From: JACOUT01 sp964580865 | GTDB taxonomy: Bacteria > Myxococcota > UBA727 > VGSZ01 | DNA: 6,082 nt | Direction: 5' to 3' | Assembly: GCA_964580865.1 (NCBI GenBank) | Contig: CAZONM010000363.1 | Span: 1 to 6,082 of the forward strand | In this document: in pieces, positions 1 through 6,082 of the stretch | How the letters are laid out: every line of letters begins with the position of its first letter | Numbering within the stretch: position 1 is the stretch's first letter | Notes under the pieces: model-generated | Databases searched by the model: none | What the model saw: only the letters and a program-made list of their open reading frames with translations | What the model was told of the DNA's origin: nothing | Program-made: the position numbers and the translations under genes

Positions 1-211
1 GCAAGGCGATTTCAAGATGCTGTCGCCCGTTGTTGCGCACCGAGAGCGCCAGCGGTGCGCGCAGCGCGTCGAGCGTGCGCTCGCCGCCGTCGGCCACGGG
101 CGCGAGCTCGACGACGTGGCCGCGGGCGCGCGCGACGCGCGCGAGGATCCTCGCGGCGGCGTTTGCCGTCAGGCTTTCCTTGAAGCTGCAGGGAGCGATG
201 AGGATGCGCAC
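1..211 (-). CDS. Glycerate kinase (type-1 family), N-terminal 70 residues, runs off the left edge
   Basis: I translated the minus strand by hand from a GTG at 211-209. The product starts VRILIAPCSFKESLTA and continues through an Ala-rich helix to APVADGGERTLDAL at about residues 43-56. These are two hallmark N-terminal blocks of the GlxK/GarK-type glycerate kinases, usually seen as xxIVIAPDSFKGSLSA and PxADGGEGTLDAL. Members phosphorylate D-glycerate with ATP in the cytoplasm, feeding glycerate from glyoxylate, glucarate or serine breakdown into lower glycolysis. The family is normally about 370-400 residues, so some four fifths lies beyond base 1. The GTG start is chosen because it begins exactly where family members begin. 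A GGTGA (220-216 on the minus strand) sits 4 nt upstream and can act as the ribosome-binding site. Two positions are unusual: Cys for Asp before SFK, and Arg for Gly in the GGExT block. The gene is divergent from the lipoprotein gene. The family call is firm; exact substrate and product position (2- or 3-phosphoglycerate) cannot be told. Confidence 0.85.
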   Translation of the reverse strand, partial: MRILIAPCSFKESLTANAAARILARVARARGHVVELAPVADGGERTLDALRAPLALSVRNNGRQHLEIAL

Positions 212-250
212 GTCGTCACCGTGGCGTTGTGGGCGCCGTTCCTCGGTTAT

Positions 251-270
251 CGCACATGGGCGCACACGGG
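251..270. repeat. Tandem 10-bp duplication in the divergent intergenic region
   Basis: CGCACATGGG at 251-260 is followed immediately by CGCACACGGG at 261-270, with nine of ten positions identical. One copy per helical turn would place equal faces on the same side of the DNA, so it could be a protein-binding site. Chance duplication in GC-rich DNA is also possible. Confidence 0.5.
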
Positions 271-304
271 CGGATCAGGGATCTCCCCATTCGGATCAGC
301 GATC
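271..304. repeat. 13-bp direct repeat, copies 21 bp apart (possible operator)
   Basis: CGGATCAGGGATC at 271-283 recurs as CGGATCAGCGATC at 292-304, twelve of thirteen positions identical. The start-to-start distance of 21 bp is two helical turns. The pair lies 35-70 bases upstream of the lipoprotein start and 60-95 bases from the kinase start, a usual place for an activator or repressor site. No regulator gene is in the window. Function is inferred from spacing and position only. Confidence 0.5.
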
Positions 305-330
305 GGCTCTGGTAGAGGTCGCGCCATCCC

Positions 331-334
331 GAGG
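331..334 (+). promoter_or_regulatory. Ribosome-binding site of the lipoprotein gene
   Basis: GAGG at 331-334 lies 5 nt before the ATG at 340. It supports that ATG, which also begins a good lipoprotein signal peptide. Confidence 0.65.
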
Positions 335-339
335 TCTTC

Positions 340-1888
340 ATGCGCTTCTCGTGGGTGTCGTTGGCGGCCCTGTGCTGCTCGCTGTCGTTGTTCTCCTGCC
401 GGTGCGACGAGGAGCTGATCGCAGCACCCGGTGATCTGTTCGGCAAGGTGTGCTCCGTCGACACCGGCGCGCCCATCGGTGGCGTGCAGGTGGACATCGT
501 CGACGCCGACGGCACGACGCACCAGGTGCAGACCGACGCCGCGGGCTCGTTCACCGCCACCGATCTCGCCGCCGGCACCGCGACGGTGGCGGTCAACGCC
601 GATGGCGGCCGCACGGTGGAGGTGTTGATCGAGCCGGGCCTGCAGGCCAACTTCGTCGACGCCACGTGCCACCCGCCCGTGGGACCCACGCCGCCCTTCG
701 GGCACGTCGACGGCCGCGTGTGCAACGACGCCGCGGGCCAGTGGCTGGCGGGCGCCAACGTGTTCATCCAGACCGCCACGGGCGCCCTCTACGTCACCGG
801 CACCGACGACACCGGCGCCTTCCTGCTGGAGAACGTCGCCGTGGGGCCGCAGACGCTCACCATCGAAAAGGGCGCGTACTTCCGCCAGGAGCAGGTGGTC
901 ATCGAGGATCAGCAGACCTTCCACCTGGCCTCGCCCGACACGTGCGAGCTGCCGCCGCCGCCCGCGGGCTCGGGCAGCATCGAGGGGCGCGTGTGCGCGC
1001 CCGACGGTGAGACCTGGCTCGCCGAGGCCACCGTGTACGTGGTGCGCGCCGACGGCACGCGCGCCGAGGACACCACCGACGCCGAGGGCCGCTACCTGGT
1101 GACCGGCGTGCCCGCCGGCGAGCAGACGGTCATCGTGCAGAAGGGCAGCTTCACCACGAGCTTCGACCGTAACCGAGGGCGCCACCACCACGGTGCCCGA
1201 GGAACAATGCGCGCTCGACCCGCCCGACATCCGTGTGGCGGTGGTGAGCGGCAGCTGGGATCGCGTGGAGGACGTGCTCGACGACGTGGGCGTCGATCCC
1301 GCCAACATCACCATGTACAACGGCAACTCCTCGTCGTGGGTGGCGGAGCTGCTCGACGACTACGCGGTGCTGAGCCAGTACGACATCGTGTTCTTCAACT
1401 GCGGCGTGTACGACTTCGGCTTCTCGTTCGAGACGCAGGCCATCACCAACCTGCAGCAGTTCGTCGCGCAGGGCGGCAGCGTCTATGCGTCGGATCAGGC
1501 GTACGACGTGGTGGAGCGCGCGTGGCCCGGGTCCATCGACTTCTACGGCAACGACAACCTGTCGAACCAGGCGCAGAACGGGCAAGAGGTGCAGGACCTC
1601 ACGGGCCAGATCGTCGACGCCGGTCTGGCCGGATCGTTGGCCAGCGCCACCATCGAGCTGCACTACCCGCTGCTCGCGTGGGCCGTCATCCAAGACATCG
1701 CGGCCAACGTGAACGTGTACATCCGCGCCGACGCGCCGTTGATGGACGGCACGTCACTGACGAACGTGCCGCACACCGTGCGCTTCACGGGTGGCGCCGG
1801 CCGCGTGCTGTACACGTCGTTTCACCAAGAGGCCAACATCAGCGAGCAGATGGAGCAGGCGCTGCGCATCCTGATGTTCGAGCTGTAG
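340..1888 (+). CDS. Secreted lipoprotein with three carboxypeptidase-regulatory-like modules and a C-terminal GATase-like domain; frameshifted near 1168
   Basis: Read with one frame change near 1168 (340-1167, then 1169-1888), this gives 515 residues. Residues 1-20 form a lipoprotein signal peptide: Arg2, hydrophobic core, then LFSC with Cys20 as the probable lipidated residue (Phe at -2 is not ideal). Three homologous modules of about 72 residues follow. Each opens with G-[KR]-V-C and closes with a second Cys: Cys38-Cys110, Cys128-Cys202 and Cys219-Cys290, with Pro-rich linkers between. They carry the pattern TDxxGxFxxxxLxxG of CarboxypepD_reg-like beta-sandwich domains, which act in binding or as spacers. 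Residues 296-515 look like an alpha/beta GATase/ThuA-like fold: a start strand IRVAVVSG, YDIVFFNCG at about 347-355, FVAQGGSVYASD at about 374-385, and GRVLYTSFHQE ending at about 497. No catalytic Cys is seen at the expected place, so enzymatic activity is doubtful. The product probably sits in the envelope. The exact role is unknown. The gene ends in TAG, 13 bases from the stop of the convergent TPR gene. Confidence 0.75.
1165..1171 (+). other. Frame-change site within module 3 of the lipoprotein gene
   Basis: The upstream frame reads T-S-F-D (Asp276 at 1165-1167), then turns into Arg/His-rich nonsense that stays open to 2121. The downstream frame, entered at 1169, reads V-T-E-G-A-T-T-T-V-P-E-E-Q-C and carries the closing Cys of module 3 and the whole C-terminal domain. 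That frame has a TGA at 1100-1102, and its first possible start is a GTG at 1193 with no ribosome-binding site, so it is not a separate gene. One extra base (a C at 1167/1168), or a deletion of 2 or 5 bases, would explain the break. There is no long homopolymer here. Confidence 0.75.
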
Positions 1889-1901
1889 GCGCCCCACGGG
1901 C

Positions 1902-4900
1902 TCACGCCACGTCGAGCAACGGCAGCGCGCTCTGCTCGGGCAGCGCGATGCCGAGGTCCTTGCGCAGCGCCAGGTACGACGGCGACATGGAGAAGAGCAC
2001 CAGCTCCTTGGTGGCGAGGCGCGCGCCCACCGACTGCGCGCTGCCGGCGGTGGCCTTGATGACCTTGAAGGCGGCGTTCAGGTCGGTGGAGAGCAAGAAG
2101 CCCACGCGGTCGCCGGTGTAGCCGATGCCCGCCTTCCAGTCGGCGACCTGCACCTGCGCACGCGCGTGTACGTGATCGCGCAGGGCGGGGACGAGCTCAC
2201 CCTTGAGCGCGGTCTCGTCGTCCTTCGACACTCCGGCCAACAGCGCGCGCCCGAGCTCGCGGCCGAGCGCCTCGGCGTCGGCGTCGGCCCGCTCGAGGCT
2301 CTTGACGCCGAGGAAGTGCGCCACCAGCGCCTCGAGCACCAGGCGCAGGTTTGGCGCGTCGATGGCCGCCGCGAGCACGGCATGCGGCTGCAGCCACGTG
2401 ACGGCGCGGCCGAGCGCGAAGGCGCGCTCGGGGGTCATGCCGCCCTTGAGCACGTCGGGCGCGATGATGACGCCGGGCTCGGTGGCCGGCAGCACGGCGA
2501 ACGGCGGGCTCTGCCCCTGCGTGGCGCCGAGCTCGGCCGAGAACAGCATGGGCGCCTCTCGCAGGCCCAAGAGCTGCGTGAGCGCGCGCACCGCCAGCAG
2601 CACGCTGGTGGGCACCTGCTTGTCTTGCAGCGCGTCCTTCTTGCGGATGCCGAACTCGCGCAGCGGCCGCGCGTAGAGGGGCAAGAGGCGCGGCCCGCAC
2701 AGGTCGAGGATGGCGCGCGCCGGCACCTTCTCGAGGGGGTGCGCGACCTTGCGGCGCACGAGCTGCGGATCCTTGGGCGGGATGGGCCAGCGCGGGAAGG
2801 GCGGCCGGATGGTGCGCACCACGCGCGCCACGTCGTCATCGAGGAGCTCGAGCGCCAGCATGGTGGACGCGATGGCGAACGCCTCGTCGCCGAGCTCGAG
2901 CGCCACGTAGCGTGACAACAGGCCGCGCCACGCCTCGGCCACCAGCGGGTCGCGCTCGAGCACGCCGCGCCACGCGCCGATCGCCTCGCGTGGCATGCCG
3001 AGCTCGGTGTAGATGCGCGCGGCGTCCTCGCGGGGCTTGAGCGCGTCGGGCTCGAGCGCGCTCATGGCCTCGAGCGCCTCCACCGCGCCCGCGAGATCCC
3101 GCCGCTCCCAGCGCCGCAGCTGCGCCAAGCGCTCGAGCAGCTTGAGGCGCGCGCGCACGTCGTCGCGATCGATGGTGCGCAGCTGAGCCGACCACAGCTT
3201 GTCGAGGCCGTCGCTGTCGTGCTTCTCAGTGAAGAACTTCTCGGCGGCGTCGAGGACGTCGCTGCTGGAGGGATCGAGGTCGAGGGCAGCCTTGAGCTCG
3301 GCGGCCGCTCCGTGGTCGTCGAGGCCGAGCTTCTTGGCCAGGCGAAACAGGCGCAGGTGCAGCAGCGCGGCCTGCTTGGGGTCGCTCTCGCGCGCCAACA
3401 GCTCGCGCACCTGCTTGAGCACACCGGCGACGTCGCCCGCCGACAGGTCGAGCTCGAGCAGCGCGTCGCGCACCGACGAGGAATCGGGGCACTTCGCCAG
3501 CGCGCGCTCGAGCAGCGAGCGCGCGAGCGTGCGATCGCCCAGCTCGAGGTGCGCGATGCGCGCGGCGCGCTCGAGCAGGCGCGCTTGCTCGCCCTCCACC
3601 AGCGAGCGCTCGGCGTCGAGGCGCAAGGCCGCCACCGCGGCCTTGGGATCGCGCTCGGGGTCTTTGGCGGTCTCGAGCGCGGTGGCCACGGCGCGCACCG
3701 CGCGATCGGAGAGCACGGCCTGCAGCTCGTCGGTGAGCGCCAGCGCGACGACCTTCTTGGCGGCCTTGAGCGCGCCCGCGTGGTCCGCGGTGGCCGCGCG
3801 CAGCGCCGCGACCTCGCCCCACACGTCGACGTGCACGGCGGGTTTGAGGGCGAAGGCGTGGTGCAACAGGATCGACTCGAGCACGCGCAGGCGCCGCGCC
3901 TCGGCGGCCGCGAGCTCGAGGCGCGGCGCCGACGCCAGGTGGCGCGCGTACGCGAGCAGCGTCGGCAGGTCGTCGGGGTGGTCGGTGAGCAGGCGCTCGA
4001 ACAGGTCGCGTGCGCCGGCGCGATCGCCGCTGCGCGAGCGACAGATGGCGTCGAGGCGCGCCAAGGAGAGCGGCAGTGCGGCCCCGCTCGTGCCCGCCTT
4101 GGTGACGTGGGCGCGCACCGCCTCCACCACAGCCTCGCTGGGCGCGGCTAACGCGGCCTCGACGTCGAGCTCGGGTTGCAGGCGGCTGATCACCAGCGTC
4201 AAGAGCCCGAGGAGCGCCTCGATGTCGGCGGCGTCGTGCCGCAGCGCCTCGACGAAGGCGCGCTCGGCTGCGGCGGCGTCGGCGCGCTCGTCGCGCTCGA
4301 CCTTGGCGATCTGCCGCCACAGCGCGGCGCGCTCGGCGAGGTCGTGCGTGGCTGCGGCGATGCCGCCGAGCGCCTCGACGAGGAGCGAGCGGTCACCGCG
4401 CGTGCGCGCCAGCGAGCGCATCGCCTCCCACGCGTCGAGCTGACCGGCGTCTGCCTCGACGCATGCGCGGTAGCGCTTGAGGGCGTCGTCGGGGCGCAGC
4501 AGGTGCTCCTCGAGCAGGCGCCCGATGCGCAGCTGGAGTCCTGCGCGCGCCTTGGGCTCCTGCTCGAGCAGCACCAGCCGCTCGAGCGCGGCCAGCGCCG
4601 CGTCGCCGTCGCCGATCTCCATGAGGAGCTCGGCGTACGCCGTGAGCGCGCTCCGCTCGCGCGGCACCAGCTCGAGCGCGCGCTCCAACAGCTCGCGCGC
4701 CTTGCCGCGCTTGCCCAAGCGGCCGCGCGCGATCTCGGCGGCGCGCACCAGCGCGCGCGCGTTCCACCCTGCGTCGGCGACCGCGGCCGCGACCTCCTCG
4801 AGCAGCGCGATGGACTCTTTGTGGCGGCCCTGCTCGTCGAGCGCGGCCAGGGCGTGGTCGAGCGTGGCGTCGTTCGGGACCAGGCGCGCCACCTGCACGA

Positions 4901-5939
4901 GCGCGTCGGCGGCCTCGTTGCCGCGCCCCGCGCGCGCGTGCAGGCGCGCGAGCTGCTCGAGCAACGTGCGCGCCTCCGACGCGCGACCGAACTCCTTGAT
5001 GGCGTCGTGGGCCGCGATGCGCAGCACGTCGGCCAGCTCGTCGTCGCGCCGCGGGTCGGCGGCCAACACCTCGGCGAGCACGCGCAGCGCGCGCGCGTCG
5101 CCGGGCTTGCGCTCGAGCACGTCGCGCGCGGCCGCCTCGGCGCCGATCTTGTCGTCGATGCTCAAGCGCACGTCGAGGAGCTCGTGCAGGACCTCGACGC
5201 TGTCGTCGCTGCTCAGGCGGCGGGCCAAGCGTGCCAGGAAGCGCGCGCGCTCGTCGGGCGTGCCGCGCTCGGCGTGCGCGCGGCGCGCCGCCGCGCGCGT
5301 GGGGACGTCGGCGGGAGTGAGCTCCACGGCGAGCTGCGCGTGCAGGGGCAGCGCCTCGGAGTAGCGCGACAGGCGCTCGAGCAGCGGGAGGCGCCGTCGC
5401 AGGAGCGACGCCTTGACGCCATCGTCGGTGGCGTGGTGGAGCGCGGCGAGCACGAGCGCGTCCAGGCCGGCGGCGTCGTTGGCGGCCTCGAGGACGTGTT
5501 CGGCCAGCGAGAACGCGGGGCCCTCGGGCGCGTCGTCGATGGCGACGACGCGCAGCAGATCGACCACGCGGGGCGCGTCGTGGCCCGCGGCGGCGGCGCC
5601 CGCCAACCACAGCGGCGTGTAGCGCCGCACGGCAGGCGCGGGCAGCAGGTGCTGGACCTCGAGCGCCAGCGCGGCCGCGCGGTCGCCGTGGCGCGGCGCT
5701 TCCTTGCAGAACAGCTCGACGGCGTCGTGGGGCAGCTCACCGCCCGGCGCCGACAACACCAGGGCGCGCGCGGCCAGGCGCAGCACGCGCGCGTCGTGGG
5801 GCGCCTCGCGCGCCAGAGCACGCGCCGCCGAGAGGCAGTGCGCCACGTCGTCTGACTCGAGGGCCGCGAGCGCGAGGGCGAGCGCGTCGCTCGCCTCCAT
5901 GCTCGGCAGCGTCATGGGCGGCACCACCAGCGGCGCCAT
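1902..5939 (-). CDS. Giant TPR-repeat protein with a C-terminal degenerate peptidase-like domain
   Basis: From the ATG at 5939 this encodes 1345 residues ending in TGA at 1904-1902. Residues of roughly 25-1040 are an Ala/Leu/Arg-rich helical solenoid with many TPR-like units, for example ARELLERALELVPRERSA (about residue 415), GDRTLARSLLERALAKCPDS (about 800) and GMPREAIGAWRGVLERDP (about 980). TPR solenoids bind partner proteins. After a Pro-rich hinge, RPPFPRWPIPPKDP (about 1041), comes a different domain of about 300 residues. It contains PGVIIAPDVLKGGMTPERAF and GRAVTWLQPHAVLA, discussed in the findings. There is no signal peptide or membrane segment, so a cytoplasmic scaffold is inferred. 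The start is uncertain. The frame is open upstream to the window edge; other starts are GTG 5975, ATG 5915 and ATG 5900. I chose 5939 because the codons beyond about 5975 encode an unrelated repeat; a GAGG lies only 2 nt upstream, closer than ideal. The TPR class is firm; the cellular role is unknown. Confidence 0.85.
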   Translation of the reverse strand: MAPLVVPPMTLPSMEASDALALALAALESDDVAHCLSAARALAREAPHDARVLRLAARALVLSAPGGELPHDAVELFCKEAPRHGDRAAALALEVQHLLPAPAVRRYTPLWLAGAAAAGHDAPRVVDLLRVVAIDDAPEGPAFSLAEHVLEAANDAAGLDALVLAALHHATDDGVKASLLRRRLPLLERLSRYSEALPLHAQLAVELTPADVPTRAAARRAHAERGTPDERARFLARLARRLSSDDSVEVLHELLDVRLSIDDKIGAEAAARDVLERKPGDARALRVLAEVLAADPRRDDELADVLRIAAHDAIKEFGRASEARTLLEQLARLHARAGRGNEAADALVQVARLVPNDATLDHALAALDEQGRHKESIALLEEVAAAVADAGWNARALVRAAEIARGRLGKRGKARELLERALELVPRERSALTAYAELLMEIGDGDAALAALERLVLLEQEPKARAGLQLRIGRLLEEHLLRPDDALKRYRACVEADAGQLDAWEAMRSLARTRGDRSLLVEALGGIAAATHDLAERAALWRQIAKVERDERADAAAAERAFVEALRHDAADIEALLGLLTLVISRLQPELDVEAALAAPSEAVVEAVRAHVTKAGTSGAALPLSLARLDAICRSRSGDRAGARDLFERLLTDHPDDLPTLLAYARHLASAPRLELAAAEARRLRVLESILLHHAFALKPAVHVDVWGEVAALRAATADHAGALKAAKKVVALALTDELQAVLSDRAVRAVATALETAKDPERDPKAAVAALRLDAERSLVEGEQARLLERAARIAHLELGDRTLARSLLERALAKCPDSSSVRDALLELDLSAGDVAGVLKQVRELLARESDPKQAALLHLRLFRLAKKLGLDDHGAAAELKAALDLDPSSSDVLDAAEKFFTEKHDSDGLDKLWSAQLRTIDRDDVRARLKLLERLAQLRRWERRDLAGAVEALEAMSALEPDALKPREDAARIYTELGMPREAIGAWRGVLERDPLVAEAWRGLLSRYVALELGDEAFAIASTMLALELLDDDVARVVRTIRPPFPRWPIPPKDPQLVRRKVAHPLEKVPARAILDLCGPRLLPLYARPLREFGIRKKDALQDKQVPTSVLLAVRALTQLLGLREAPMLFSAELGATQGQSPPFAVLPATEPGVIIAPDVLKGGMTPERAFALGRAVTWLQPHAVLAAAIDAPNLRLVLEALVAHFLGVKSLERADADAEALGRELGRALLAGVSKDDETALKGELVPALRDHVHARAQVQVADWKAGIGYTGDRVGFLLSTDLNAAFKVIKATAGSAQSVGARLATKELVLFSMSPSYLALRKDLGIALPEQSALPLLDVA

Positions 5940-5975
5940 CGCCTCGACGGTGGCGGGGGCCGGCGCCACGGCCAC

Positions 5976-6056
5976 GCCGCTGCCGGTGTCGTCCGCCGCC
6001 GTACCGGCCTGACGTGTCCAGAGGAGAGCGCCCGACGCGTCGTACTTGGCGAGAAA
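5976..6056 (-). other. SBBP beta-propeller repeat fragment, in frame upstream of the TPR gene
   Basis: Reading the minus strand from 6056 gives FLAKYDASGALLWTRQ followed by AGTAADDTGSG, and then VAV. This matches the SBBP (seven-bladed beta-propeller) consensus well: F-[VL]-AKYD-x-x-G-x-LLW-[ST]-R, a G-T/G stretch, DD, then G-x-[AV]-V. SBBP repeats occur in tandem in secreted surface proteins of Myxococcota and relatives. After VAV the expected D-x-x-GN-x-Y block is missing; a Pro/Ala-rich stretch leading into the TPR protein replaces it. The codons here (TTT, GCT, ACA, CGT, GGT) are also looser at the third position than in the TPR gene. It may be the edge of another locus joined by a chimeric read, or a real N-terminal fusion. 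The motif match is strong, its genomic linkage is doubtful. Confidence 0.6.
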
Positions 6057-6082
6057 AGATCGGAAGAGCGTCGTGGAGGGAA
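6057..6082 (+). other. Illumina TruSeq adapter sequence (assembly contamination) at the contig end
   Basis: From 6057 the sequence begins AGATCGGAAGAGC, the common Illumina adapter stem, and continues with CGTCGTG-type read-through bases into AGGGAA at the edge. It agrees with the standard TruSeq read-2 trimming sequence at 25 of 26 positions, the exception being G for T at 6076. These bases are not genomic, so genomic sequence ends at or before 6056. Any protein translated across here carries the artefactual residues TLFRS. Confidence 0.93.

Larger units (their letters stand above)
212..339. promoter_or_regulatory. Divergent intergenic region between the glycerate kinase and lipoprotein genes
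   Basis: This 128-base gap separates the GTG of the minus-strand kinase from the ATG of the plus-strand lipoprotein, so promoters for both genes should lie here. I saw no convincing -35/-10 pair on either strand. The best plus-strand candidate (TTGTGG at 227 and GGTTAT at 245) has only a 12-base spacer. The gap does hold two sets of short direct repeats, described separately. Confidence 0.55.

Noticed and set aside
17..434. Two overlapping plus-strand frames at the left end
   Set aside because: They are antisense to the glycerate kinase, whose motifs are clear, and then run through the intergenic region.
247..1326. Long minus-strand frame opposite the lipoprotein gene
   Set aside because: It is a shadow of GC-rich codons. 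The plus-strand frame has a signal peptide, ribosome-binding site and recognisable modules; this one has none.
1886..1908. Possible shared terminator between the convergent stops
   Set aside because: Only a 4-bp GGCG/CGCC stem could be drawn across 1888-1908, with no T-run on either side.
1169..2121. Continuation of the lipoprotein upstream frame after the break, giving a 593-residue reading with an Arg/His-rich tail
   Set aside because: The tail has no domain character, runs antisense into the TPR gene, and the conserved protein continues in the other frame.
2900..5400. Very frequent GCTCGAGC-like words in the TPR gene
   Set aside because: They come from repeated Leu-Glu-Arg/Leu-Leu-Glu codons in the TPR helices, not from a separate DNA-level signal.
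4176..5855. 559-residue plus-strand frame opposite the TPR gene, and several shorter ones at 3199-4443
   Set aside because: Compositional shadows of the regular TPR codons (repeated Leu-Glu-Arg-Ala), with no start signal or known motif.

Overview
The window looks like a piece of a very GC-rich bacterial genome, most likely Myxococcota (a myxobacterium or relative). The evidence is the strong G/C bias at third codon positions, long antisense shadow frames, a lipoprotein built from carboxypeptidase-regulatory-like modules, a very long TPR protein, and a trace of an SBBP beta-propeller repeat. The taxon is inferred from gene style only, because no marker gene is present.

Layout: (1) Bases 1-211, minus strand: the N-terminal 70 residues of a glycerate kinase that continues off the left edge. 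(2) Bases 212-339: a divergent intergenic region with a 10-bp tandem duplication and a 13-bp direct repeat whose copies lie 21 bp apart. (3) Bases 340-1888, plus strand: a secreted lipoprotein gene with three homologous Cys-bounded beta-sandwich modules and a C-terminal glutamine-amidotransferase-like (GATase-like) domain. Its reading frame is broken by one base near 1168, inside module 3. Both halves are well preserved, so this is either a sequencing or assembly error or a recent mutation. (4) Bases 1902-5939 (frame open further right), minus strand: a protein of about 1345 residues made of TPR-like helical repeats, with a distinct C-terminal domain that resembles a degenerate M48-type peptidase fold. 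It converges on the lipoprotein gene with only 13 bases between the stop codons. (5) Bases 5976-6056: in the same open minus frame, a good match to an SBBP repeat, which does not fit the TPR gene and may mark a chimeric join. (6) Bases 6057-6082: not genomic. They match the Illumina TruSeq adapter at 25 of 26 positions, so the right edge is an untrimmed contig end.

The genes do not form an obvious pathway. The glycerate kinase is ordinary metabolism, the lipoprotein is an envelope or surface protein, and the TPR protein is a cytoplasmic-looking scaffold. I found no RNA gene, CRISPR array, insertion sequence or toxin/defence cassette, and no convincing new multi-gene system. The most useful observations are the adapter-tailed and possibly chimeric right end, the frameshift whose repair is predicted by the internal repeat symmetry, and the domain architecture of the two large proteins.
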